NCBI GenBank assembly: GCA_021850605.1
Contig: JAJZLQ010000044.1
Span: 1 to 45,339 of the forward strand
Direction of reading: 5' to 3'
DNA from: Actinomycetes bacterium
GTDB lineage: Bacteria > Actinomycetota > Acidimicrobiia > Acidimicrobiales > Acidimicrobiaceae
DNA: 45,339 bases
Positions 31,154 through 38,588 of this stretch are shown here, piece by piece (position 1 is the stretch's first letter; each line of letters opens with the position of its first letter). The translations under genes were made by a program, and so were the position numbers. Below the pieces are notes generated by a model that did no database searches, was not told the origin of the DNA, and saw only the letters and a list, made by a program, of their open reading frames with translations.

Positions 31154-32236
31154 TCAGCCCTGCGGGGTCGTTGGAGTCCCTGATATGGGGGCTTGCCAAG
31201 TGCCGGAGACGGAGATGCCGTCGGCTCCGGCCGCCCGGGATGCCGGAAGCACCGGAAGTGAAAGTTGGAGGGACGAAGAGGTGCCTAGCTGGAGCTCGAG
31301 AGAGAGGGCAGGCGCGGCGTTCGAGTTTTGGCTCGCGGGGAGGAGGACGGCGAGAATGGCCCAGCCCCCGCTCGAGTACGGCCCGGCGTAGCCAGTGGTG
31401 GGTCCGACCGGACCATCAAGGGCGGTTCCATGCACCGATTGCAGCGCCGCGGTCGATGTGCCGGATGGCAGGCCGACGGAGGCCGCCACCAGCCGTGAGC
31501 CGTCAGGCAATGTGTAGGCCTGCTCAATCCAGCTACCTCCCGCCAGGCCGGCATTCGAAAGGAAGGCTCCCGTGAAGCTCCCGTAAGAGACGGTGATCTT
31601 CAGCTGGCTCAACCCAAAAGTGGGAGCCGGCTCGCACTTGGGTATGCTGGCGCTTCCTGAGGGCGGCAGCGTCTCCAGCGGGGTGGTTGCGTACGGCACA
31701 CCCGGCGCCGAGCCGGAGGCCACTGTCGAACCCGGTGGCGAAGCGATGGTTTGTGCGGTGCCGGACTCGGGCAAAACCGTGGCAGTCGCCGCCGGGGCGC
31801 TCCCGGTGCCACCTTTCGTGCCCGCGGGCGCGGCCTCACCGCCCTGGCAGGCGGGGGTTTGGTAGGAGACGAAGAGCGGGGTCGCCGATATCCTCACTCC
31901 GGTGGGTGTGGTGCGTGAGAAGTAGGCAGGCTGGGCGATGCCTCCGGTGTTGTCTGGGCCTGCGCCCCGAGGCTGCATGCCGGCGTTCCCCTGGGCCTGA
32001 CCGCCGGTCAAGGGAGCCGGGCCGGAGCTGGCGCCTGCGTCGGCGTGAGCCGGGGCTCGATTGAGGAGTGTCGCCGCGGCCACGGCGACCGCTGTCACTG
32101 CAACCAGGAAGGATGCCGCTGTGATGCGCGCGAAGCGCTTTTGGCGGCGTGAGGCGCGCTGCACCACGGCCTCAAGGGCCCGCGCGCTTGCGTCGGCACC
32201 TGGTTCGCCGGTGGCGCTATTCTGCTCGAATGTCAT
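31154..32236 (-). CDS. Membrane-anchored extracytoplasmic protein, sigma-factor partner of unknown function
   Basis: A 360-residue protein with an N-terminal cytoplasmic part of about 38 residues that is basic near the membrane (RASRRQKRFAR), one membrane segment (ITAASFLVAVTAVAVAAATL) and a long extracytoplasmic region rich in Gly, Ala, Pro, Ser and Thr. The segment at about 210-335 looks like a folded beta-rich domain (LSQLKITVSYGSFTGAFLS, WIEQAYTLPDGSRLVAASVG). It has no zinc-finger anti-sigma motif. Being 25 nt upstream of an ECF sigma gene and having a short cytosolic tail, it could be an unconventional anti-sigma or an envelope sensor, but I assign no function. No SD precedes ATG 32236, so a leaderless transcript is possible. 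Confidence 0.75.
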   Translation of the reverse strand: MTFEQNSATGEPGADASARALEAVVQRASRRQKRFARITAASFLVAVTAVAVAAATLLNRAPAHADAGASSGPAPLTGGQAQGNAGMQPRGAGPDNTGGIAQPAYFSRTTPTGVRISATPLFVSYQTPACQGGEAAPAGTKGGTGSAPAATATVLPESGTAQTIASPPGSTVASGSAPGVPYATTPLETLPPSGSASIPKCEPAPTFGLSQLKITVSYGSFTGAFLSNAGLAGGSWIEQAYTLPDGSRLVAASVGLPSGTSTAALQSVHGTALDGPVGPTTGYAGPYSSGGWAILAVLLPASQNSNAAPALSLELQLGTSSSLQLSLPVLPASRAAGADGISVSGTWQAPISGTPTTPQG

Positions 32237-32288
32237 GCTTTAAAGAGTCATCCGCGGGGCGAAACGCGTAGTTGCCGCGTGAAGATTC

Positions 32289-33191
32289 TTAATATCCGGC
32301 GGCAAGCTCCTCGAGCAGGTCAAAGGAGGGCACGAAATAATATGCGCCGCTCTCGGGGGTACTGAAGCGTGTGAGGGCGTCGCGTACCCCGTCGGTCTCG
32401 CCGCTCATCCTCGCGAGCATCAACGCAACCCTGGCCTGGTCGTGTGTGAAGGCGATGAAGACAAGACCGTGGTCGGCGGCGTCCCCATAGGGGACTGAAC
32501 GCCGGTAGATGGGGAGCGCCTCGTTCCCGACCTTTAGCGACGTACGGGCTACGTGTGCATCTGCGGACATCTGAGCTTCGTCGAACTCGATCGAGTCGGG
32601 TTTTGTCCGACCGAAGACCTTTTCCTGCTCGGCGGTGCTGAGCGACGAAAAGGCGTCCAGATCGTGCCGCCATTGCTGGACGAGTGCGATCGACGAGCCT
32701 GCCAGGCGCACCGGCTCACCGATGAGGGCGACCTCGCTCGCTTGTGCAGCGGGTGGATTTTCGGTGCCGTCGATGAAGCCGGTCAAGTCGCGGTTCCCCT
32801 GGTAGGTCCAACCGGTGGTCGCCCGAACGGTCTTGGCGGCTCCGCGGAGAACGGAGATCGCTTTCCGGGTGCAGTCGAACGCACGGTCCTGCGATGCGGC
32901 GGCGAACCAAAGCCAGAGATCGGCCTGGGTGGCGGGCATCGAGAAGCCGTCGGGCCCTTCTATGGGAGTGGAGAAGTCCTCGGCCATCACCGGAATGTCG
33001 GTGTGGTTCATAAACAGCGAGGGGCGAATGCCGATCACCAGGTTCACGCCGTTTGTCGTATTGAGCTCAAGTGCAAAGCGCGCGATTGCCGCTAGGCCGG
33101 ACCCGGTTTCTTCCGGGTTGCGCAATTGGAGTTCAACGATGGAGTGCGCACTCGTGCCGAGCGCGAAAATACCGCTTTGAGGGAGTCCCAT
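32289..33191 (-). CDS. DyP-type heme peroxidase
   Basis: A 300-residue dye-decolorizing peroxidase. The family motif GFIDGTENP (residues 138-146) supplies the distal aspartate D141. The probable heme-ligand histidine is H213 (ADAHVART), and R230/R231 lie in IYRRSVPYG. LVFIAFTHDQARVALMLARM is the usual segment near the C terminus. There is no Tat signal, so this looks like a cytoplasmic YfeX/P-type member. Some DyPs are cargo of encapsulins, but no encapsulin gene is near. It uses hydrogen peroxide to oxidise dyes, porphyrinogens or other reductants. It is flanked on the same strand by an acyl-CoA dehydrogenase (52 nt) and the membrane-anchored protein (52 nt). Confidence 0.9.
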   Translation of the reverse strand: MGLPQSGIFALGTSAHSIVELQLRNPEETGSGLAAIARFALELNTTNGVNLVIGIRPSLFMNHTDIPVMAEDFSTPIEGPDGFSMPATQADLWLWFAAASQDRAFDCTRKAISVLRGAAKTVRATTGWTYQGNRDLTGFIDGTENPPAAQASEVALIGEPVRLAGSSIALVQQWRHDLDAFSSLSTAEQEKVFGRTKPDSIEFDEAQMSADAHVARTSLKVGNEALPIYRRSVPYGDAADHGLVFIAFTHDQARVALMLARMSGETDGVRDALTRFSTPESGAYYFVPSFDLLEELAAGY

Positions 33192-33243
33192 TCGTGCCTA
33201 TCCGCCTCCGGCGAGCCCAGGTGCGGCCCGCCGGAGGCCGAGG

Positions 33244-34467
33244 TTAGTTCTTTGGAATCTCGTTCCAGGGAAGATCTTTGTCTACTCGCGGCTCGCCCGG
33301 AAGTCCGAGCACGCGCTCTCCCAAGATATTGCGCATGATCTCGCTGGTGCCGCCTTCGATCGAATTCGCGCGTGATCGCAGGAACATTTTCTGTATGCCG
33401 CGCTGTCCACGCTCGAGGCCTACACCCGCCAGTTCGGGCCGGGTCATCTCGTAGGATTCGTAGTGCAGCCCTTCGGCACCCAAGGTGTCGATGCAGAAGT
33501 TGTAGATCTTCTGATTCAATTCCGCAGAGGCGAGCTTGCCGACCGAACCCTCCGGCCCGGGATTTCCGGCCTTGCGCCCCTGGCCGGCTCTGAAGCTCGT
33601 CAGGCGGTTCACCTCGGCCCTCACCCACAACTTCATGAGCTCATCGTGCCGAGCGGGGGACTGGTCCTTGGATTCCCGGTAGACGCGGACCGCTTCGGCA
33701 ATCGCGCCGGAGCCGCGAGGCGCGATGTTCCCGCCCAAGGACACGCGCTCGTTCATGAGCGTGGTGATGGCCACGCTCCAGCCCTTTCCAACCTCGCCCA
33801 GCCGCTGCGAATCTGGAATTCGGGCACCATTGAAGTAAACCTCGTTGAATTCTGCTTCGCCGGTCAATTGGCGAAGGGGTCGCACTTCGACTCCGGGAGA
33901 GCGCATGTCGACCACGAAGTAGGTGAGGCCGTTGTGCTTGGGGACGTTGGGCTCGGTGCGCGTCACCAGCATTCCCCAGCTCGAGACGTGAGCCAGCGTG
34001 GTCCATACCTTCTGGCCGTTGATGATCCACTCGTCGCCGTCACGTTCGGCCCTGGTGGCGAGAGAGGCGACGTCGCTCCCCGCGTTGGGCTCGGAGAAGA
34101 GCTGGCACCAGATCTCCTCGGTGGTGAAAAGCGGCCGTAGTAAGCGTTCGGCCAGCTCGCGGCTCGCGTACGTCACTACGGTCGGCGCACCCATGCCGAT
34201 ACCGATCGGGTTGCGCGCAAAGTTGTTTGGTGCGCCAACGGAGCGCAGACGCTCGGCAACCTGGTCGTTGAGCGCGGGGGAGAGGCCTAGTCCGCCCAAA
34301 CCGACCGGGAAGTGGACCCATGCCAATCCCAGGTCGTATTGCGCTCCCCAGAAGACCTGCGGGGGTGTCTTGTCGGGCGGGAAGGCGACGAGAAGCTCGT
34401 CGAGCTTCGCCTTTACCAGGTTTGCCTGGTCCTGATCCGCCTCTCGCTCGGCGTGCATAGACGACAT
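33244..34467 (-). CDS. Acyl-CoA dehydrogenase
   Basis: A 407-residue FAD-dependent acyl-CoA dehydrogenase. Signatures are CQLFSEPNAGSDVASLATRA, WIINGQKVWTTLAHVSSWGM and, at the C terminus, EGGTSEIMRNILGERVLGLP. The length and AHVSSWGM pattern fit the long-chain or branched/ring substrate group (FadE family) found in multiple copies in actinobacteria. It oxidises acyl-CoA to 2-enoyl-CoA and passes electrons to ETF. ATG 34467 is preceded by AAAGG. It may be cotranscribed with the DyP gene. The catalytic base cannot be assigned with certainty from this sequence alone. Confidence 0.92.
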   Translation of the reverse strand: MSSMHAEREADQDQANLVKAKLDELLVAFPPDKTPPQVFWGAQYDLGLAWVHFPVGLGGLGLSPALNDQVAERLRSVGAPNNFARNPIGIGMGAPTVVTYASRELAERLLRPLFTTEEIWCQLFSEPNAGSDVASLATRAERDGDEWIINGQKVWTTLAHVSSWGMLVTRTEPNVPKHNGLTYFVVDMRSPGVEVRPLRQLTGEAEFNEVYFNGARIPDSQRLGEVGKGWSVAITTLMNERVSLGGNIAPRGSGAIAEAVRVYRESKDQSPARHDELMKLWVRAEVNRLTSFRAGQGRKAGNPGPEGSVGKLASAELNQKIYNFCIDTLGAEGLHYESYEMTRPELAGVGLERGQRGIQKMFLRSRANSIEGGTSEIMRNILGERVLGLPGEPRVDKDLPWNEIPKN

Positions 34468-34694
34468 GGCTGCCTTTCGCGTGATTACGTGTGCCTTTCC
34501 GGGGGTCCGGTTGGTCCGAAACAGATGTTACTACGGGGCACATAAAGGTTTGCTACAAAACAATCTAACCATGACCATGAGCTGCTGGTTGGCCGTGACC
34601 GGCGGGATGTATGGCACCAGGGCGAGTTGGTCCGGGATCTCGGCGCGTCAAGGGGCGCCAGAGGGCATGGCGGCCAGCTCGGGCAGTGGATGCG

Positions 34695-35002
34695 TCAGTC
34701 GCGCTGAAGCGAAATTGCCAGCTCCGGTCTCACGATTGATGCCAAATACAGGGGCCAAATGGTGGTGCCGTGACGCCGGAAGGAGACGACCTCACCATAT
34801 CATCTGCTTCGAAGGAAACGCTGCGACTCACGTACCGTCCGTGTCGAATCTGGAGCGAATGTCGTCCCGGCTCGATTTTGGCCTCAACCGTCGAAGCGCG
34901 TTCGATCGATCCGACCGATGAGCCGTCGACAGTGATGTCGAAGCTTCCGCGGCGGAGCTCGATGCCGAAGGTCGCCCGCGTTAACCTGAGCGTTACCGAC
35001 AC
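34695..35002 (-). pseudogene. Small PEGA-like beta-rich protein, frameshifted
   Basis: The reading frame starts at GTG 35002 with AGAAGG upstream and encodes MSVTLRLTRATF, FDITVDGSSVGSI, IEPGRHSLQIRHGRY and SVSFEADD. This pattern (a short structural unit with VDG, EPGRH and LQIR motifs) is common in small actinobacterial proteins related to PEGA domains. After about 34797-34804 the family-like sequence continues in another frame as GEVVSFRRHGTTIWPLYLAS and on to ISLQRD, stopping at 34695. One missing base in a GAT repeat would join the two parts into about 102 residues. It is either a real lesion or a sequencing error. Function is unknown. Confidence 0.7.
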
Positions 35003-35284
35003 AGTTCACCTTCTCTCATCCGGCGGCACACCTATTGGGCATTCACCCCGGGCCTGCGCACCGGGCTTCACGCTCCCAGGCGCCGCCGACTCTGTGCAAA
35101 CCGGGGGCCAGGTCGCTTCCCGGTTCACGCCCCCATTCTTGCGCATGGGCGCTTTCTCTGCTCAAAAGGTGCGGGACGCTCCACCAACCCGAGAGGGGAA
35201 GGCCGGAGGTCGCTAAGGATGGTCCCAAGCGTGATGGGCACCCATGAGCGAGGAAGGCGGGGGCCGGCTGCTTTGCGCATATTG
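35003..35284. other. Intergenic region without supported genes
   Basis: About 280 nt between the broken PEGA-like gene and the palindromic operator. Frames here are short and have no family features. An inverted repeat, AACCGGG-N13-CCCGGTT, lies at 35099-35125. It may hold the promoter of the minus-strand PEGA-like gene. Nothing else stands out. Confidence 0.4.
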
Positions 35285-35301
35285 ACTTTGCAGTACAAAG
35301 T
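35285..35301. promoter_or_regulatory. Palindromic operator ACTTTG-N5-CAAAGT
   Basis: A perfect 6-bp inverted repeat with a 5-bp spacer lies 18 nt before the start of the membrane protein gene at 35320. It overlaps the -35-like hexamer TTGACT (35282-35287). The winged-helix regulator encoded at the end of this unit (35968-36267) is the natural candidate to bind it and autoregulate. Confidence 0.6.
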
Positions 35302-35319
35302 AGAGTGAAGGGTGGGCGC

Positions 35320-35971
35320 ATGAACGGATACGGAGACCCGGACGTTGCCGGTCGCGACGGGCGCGAGTTTGACCCGAGGGAGGCGTCGGAGCTGCTTGAG
35401 AGGGCAACCGAGCAGGCTCGGCGGGTTTCGACATCCGACACCTCCCGTTTTGACGCTGATCGCTTCCGCGGTGGTTCTGGTGGCCTATGGCGCCATCTGA
35501 CTCTCGGTCAGAGGGCAACATCCTTATAAGGGCCCTACCGCAGGAGCGTTGGCAGTGCTTTACGGCACGCTGATCATCTGGACAGTGATCGTCGCCTGGT
35601 TCCACCAGCGTGCGCGTCGCGGAGTAAGTGGCCCTTCGCTGCGACAACAGATCGAGGGAGTGGTATTCGCGGTGATATGGGCGATGGTCTACGTCTTCCA
35701 GGGCGTGCTGTTTCACGCTGGAGTGGGGCCCTCGGTGGTTTACGGCATCTACCCCGCCACGGCCCCGCTGATAGTGGTCGGGTTGGCGGCGGCCGCGTAC
35801 ATGCTGGCCAGGCAAAACTGGCGGCTGGCCTTGTTCGCCATGGCGGGAGTGGTTCTGGCGGCCTTCGCCTCCTTTACGGGCCCGGCGAAGGTGTGGGCGG
35901 TTATGGGAGTTGGCGTCTGTGTCCTACTGCTCGGACTTTCCGCCGTCCAATACCTTCTTCGAAGAGCATGA
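35320..35971 (+). pseudogene. Polytopic membrane protein gene with a frameshift and an in-frame TGA
   Basis: The first frame gives MNGYGDPDVAGRDGREFDP and ASELLERATEQARR. Near 35415-35440 the coherent sequence moves to the next frame, giving PTPPVLTLIASAVVLVAYGA, then a TGA at 35498-35500 where Trp (TGG) would fit, then LSVRGQHPYKGPTAGALAVL. After that the frame stays open to 35971 with further membrane segments (GTLIIWTVIVAWFHQ, VVFAVIWAMVYVFQGVLF, YMLARQNWRLALFAMAGVVL). Restored, it would be a membrane protein of about 217 residues with a cytosolic N terminus and about five spans. Its stop overlaps the regulator start (ATGA). Two independent lesions favour a true pseudogene over a single read error. 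Confidence 0.75.
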
Positions 35972-36267
35972 CAACCGAGGAACTCGATCCGTTGATCCAC
36001 GCTCCGGCGCGCCTGCGCATTGTCGCAACGCTGGCGGCACTTCCCGCCGGCGACACACTCGCTTTCACCCGCCTTCAAGAAATGACCGCACTTACGCCCG
36101 GGAATCTCATAACGCACCTGCGGAAGCTGGAGGCGGGGGGATATGTGGACACCGACAAGACGGGCAACGGTTCGGCCTCGCTCACTACGGTCACCATCAC
36201 GGATGCGGGCCGGGCGGCGCTTGATTCCTACAGGCGCGCGCTTCGCCGACTGCTCGGGGAATTCTGA
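35968..36267 (+). CDS. Winged-helix transcriptional regulator
   Basis: A 99-residue DNA-binding protein. LDPLIHAPARLRIVATLAAL is the opening helix pair, LAFTRLQEMTALTPGNLITH holds the recognition helix, and LRKLEAGGYVDTDKTGNGSA forms the wing. This matches the short HTH (MarR/ArsR-like, HTH_34) regulators that actinobacteria often encode next to a small membrane protein. ATG 35968 overlaps the stop of the broken membrane protein gene (ATGA), so translation was probably coupled to it. The regulator is intact. A palindrome at 35285-35301 is a good candidate site. Ligand and regulon are unknown. Confidence 0.88.
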   Translation: MTTEELDPLIHAPARLRIVATLAALPAGDTLAFTRLQEMTALTPGNLITHLRKLEAGGYVDTDKTGNGSASLTTVTITDAGRAALDSYRRALRRLLGEF

Positions 36268-36504
36268 ACACGATTCCGGGACGATGGCTGGCTCGCGTTC
36301 GGCGGCGCGACGGTTCCGGCAGCGAATAGACCGACCGGGACGCTGCGAAGCCGATGGACGAGCGCTCTGGTGGGGAGTCCAATTAGGGCGGCACGCCGGC
36401 TTGCCGGTCAATGGGCGGTGCGCGCTGCGATTGCGATGCGGCCTCGCGCCAAGGGGTGAAAATTTGGTTTGGACTGTGATCTAAACGGTGGGAAGATCGA
36501 GTAT

Positions 36505-37647
36505 ATGACTACTTTTCAACTCACCGAAGAGCATCGGCAGTTCCGTGACGTTTTGCGCGACTTTGCCGAGAACAAGATCGCGCCGCGCGCGGCCGAGGTG
36601 GATCGAGAGGCGAAGTTCTCCTGGGAGAACTTCAAAGACTGCGTGGCAATGGAGCTCCCGGCGCTCGGCCAGCCTGCCGCATATGGAGGTGCTGGCGCGG
36701 ATTACGTAACCCAGGCGATCATGGCCGAGGAGCTGGCGCGCGTCTGTGCCTCCACCTCGCTCATGATGCTGATATCCAAGTTGGGGACGATTCCGATCAT
36801 CTACTGGGGATCGGAGTATCTGAAGCAGAAGTACCTTCCGAGGGTTGCCGCCGGGCAGGCGCAGGCCTCTTATGCACTTTCGGAGGCTGACGCCGGTAGC
36901 GATGTGGCCGCAATGAAGGCGACCGCGGTGCGCGACGGCGACCACTATGTCCTGAACGGTACCAAGTACTGGATTACGAACGCGGGGATTTCCGATACCT
37001 ACACGGTTTTTGCAAAGACGGACCCTTCAGCAGGGCACCGCGGCATCAGCGCATTCGTGGTCGAGGCCGATTGGGGTGTCAAGGTCACCAAACTCGAGGA
37101 GAAGCTCGGCATCAAAGGCTCCCCTACCGGAGAGATCCTGCTCCAAGACGTGCGGGTTCCCAAGGAGAACCTGATCGGCGAAGAGGGACAGGGCTTCTAC
37201 ATCGCGATGGGAACACTCGATCGCTCTCGTCCGACCATCGGTGCCCAGGCCGTCGGAATCGCCCAAGGCGCTCTTGATTATGCCGTTGGGTACATGCGCG
37301 AGCGCAAGGCGTTTGGGCACCCGATCGCGGATTTCCAGGGCCTGCAGTTCATGGTGGCGGAGATGTCGGCGAAGATCGAGGCTGCGCGAGGTCTCGTCTA
37401 CAGGGCTTGCTCGTTGGTTGACGACGATCCAGAAGGCGACCTTTCCCGAATTGGAGCCAGCGCCAAGATGTTCGCGTCGGACGTGGCCATGTCGGTGACG
37501 ATCGATTCGCTGCAGCTACTGGGCGGCTACGGGTACACCAAGGACTTCCCGTTGGAGCGGATGATGCGCGACGCGAAGATCACTCAGATTTACGAGGGTA
37601 CGAACCAAGTTCAGAGGTTGGTCATTGCCAAGCGCGTCATCGGCTGA
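36505..37647 (+). CDS. Acyl-CoA dehydrogenase, short/medium-chain type
   Basis: A 380-residue acyl-CoA dehydrogenase. Motifs are YALSEADAGSDVAAMKATAV, YVLNGTKYWITNAG and the C-terminal IYEGTNQVQRLVIAKRVIG, in which the Glu of YEGTNQ is the catalytic base in the butyryl-/short-chain group. FKDCVAMELPALGQPAAYGG is typical of the N-terminal domain. It oxidises acyl-CoA to enoyl-CoA with FAD and ETF in the cytosol. ATG 36505 is preferred over TTG 36469 because it starts the family N terminus, with GGGAAG upstream. The 3-hydroxybutyryl-CoA dehydrogenase gene follows 36 nt later, so the pair covers two steps of beta-oxidation or of the butyryl-CoA/acetoacetyl-CoA route. Confidence 0.94.
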   Translation: MTTFQLTEEHRQFRDVLRDFAENKIAPRAAEVDREAKFSWENFKDCVAMELPALGQPAAYGGAGADYVTQAIMAEELARVCASTSLMMLISKLGTIPIIYWGSEYLKQKYLPRVAAGQAQASYALSEADAGSDVAAMKATAVRDGDHYVLNGTKYWITNAGISDTYTVFAKTDPSAGHRGISAFVVEADWGVKVTKLEEKLGIKGSPTGEILLQDVRVPKENLIGEEGQGFYIAMGTLDRSRPTIGAQAVGIAQGALDYAVGYMRERKAFGHPIADFQGLQFMVAEMSAKIEAARGLVYRACSLVDDDPEGDLSRIGASAKMFASDVAMSVTIDSLQLLGGYGYTKDFPLERMMRDAKITQIYEGTNQVQRLVIAKRVIG

Positions 37648-37683
37648 ACAAACCGGGCTGTATCTGGATAGAAGGAAGAGAAA

Positions 37684-38544
37684 GTGATTGATCGAGTAGG
37701 AGTGGTCGGCTGTGGCCTTATGGGAGCGGGCATCGCCGAGGTCGCCGCGCGAAAAGGCATCGATGTGGTGGTCACCGAGGCCGACGCCGAAGCCCTCGGT
37801 CGCGGACGGGCAAGGATTGAGTCATCTCTTGCCAGGGCGCTGAAAGCTTCGAAGCTTTCCGAGGATGAGCTCGAAGGGGCCCTGTCGCGCATCCACTACG
37901 AAACCGATATCGCCGCGCACTTCGACCGTGAGCTTGTCGTGGAGGCGGTCGTGGAGAACGAGGCCGCCAAAGTGGACGTTTTCACCCGCTTGGACCAGGT
38001 GGTGGAGTCCGAGTCGGCGATCCTTGCCTCGAACACCAGCTCGATTCCCATCATGAAGCTGGGAGTGGCGACAAAGCGTCCGGAGCAGGTGATCGGGATC
38101 CACTTCTTCAATCCCGTCCCCGTTCTGCCTCTGGTCGAGCTGGTGCGTTCCCTTCTGACATCCGAGGAGGTGCGGATTCGCGCCGAGGAGTTTGCATCGC
38201 AGGGGCTTTCCAAGCACGTCGTTCACTCCAAGGACCGGGCGGGCTTCATTGTCAATGCACTCTTGATCCCCTACATCCTCTCGGCGATCCGAATGATGGA
38301 ATCGGGCTTCGCCACTGCCGAGGATATCGACACCGGTATGGTCGAGGGTTGCGCGCATCCCATGGGCCCCTTGGCCCTGTGCGACCTCATCGGGCTCGAT
38401 ACCACGATGGCTGTGGCCGAATCCCTCTACCAGGAATTCAAGGAGCCGCTATACGCGCCGCCGCCGCTCTTGCTGCGCATGGTCGAAGCGGGTCTGTTGG
38501 GCCGCAAGTCCGGTCGTGGCTTCTACGAATACAAGCCTCGGTAA
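37684..38544 (+). CDS. 3-hydroxybutyryl-CoA dehydrogenase
   Basis: A 286-residue NAD(P)-dependent 3-hydroxyacyl-CoA dehydrogenase. The Rossmann motif VGVVGCGLMGAGIAEVAARK opens the protein, ASNTSSIPI and the catalytic-His segment GIHFFNPVPVLPLVELV follow, and the C-terminal dimer domain has KDRAGFIVNALLIPYI and GLLGRKSGRGFYEYK. It interconverts 3-hydroxybutyryl-CoA and acetoacetyl-CoA. The start is GTG 37684, preceded by GGAAGAG. It resembles actinobacterial FadB2-type enzymes. It ends before a GC-rich hairpin shared with the convergent molybdenum hydroxylase gene. Confidence 0.94.
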   Translation: MIDRVGVVGCGLMGAGIAEVAARKGIDVVVTEADAEALGRGRARIESSLARALKASKLSEDELEGALSRIHYETDIAAHFDRELVVEAVVENEAAKVDVFTRLDQVVESESAILASNTSSIPIMKLGVATKRPEQVIGIHFFNPVPVLPLVELVRSLLTSEEVRIRAEEFASQGLSKHVVHSKDRAGFIVNALLIPYILSAIRMMESGFATAEDIDTGMVEGCAHPMGPLALCDLIGLDTTMAVAESLYQEFKEPLYAPPPLLLRMVEAGLLGRKSGRGFYEYKPR

Positions 38545-38559
38545 GCAGCCCACCTAGCA

Positions 38560-38585
38560 CTGCGCCGCCCCTGGGGGCGGCGCAG
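38560..38585. terminator. GC-rich hairpin between convergent genes
   Basis: CTGCGCCGCCCC pairs with GGGGCGGCGCAG (12 bp, minimal loop) between the stops at 38544 and 38589. It has no T-tract but is well placed to end both transcripts. Confidence 0.6.
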
Positions 38586-38588
38586 CCA

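Noticed and set aside
35498-35500. TGA as a selenocysteine or programmed readthrough codon
   Set aside because: The context fits Trp in a membrane protein, no selenocysteine-insertion hairpin is evident, and the same gene also carries a frameshift.
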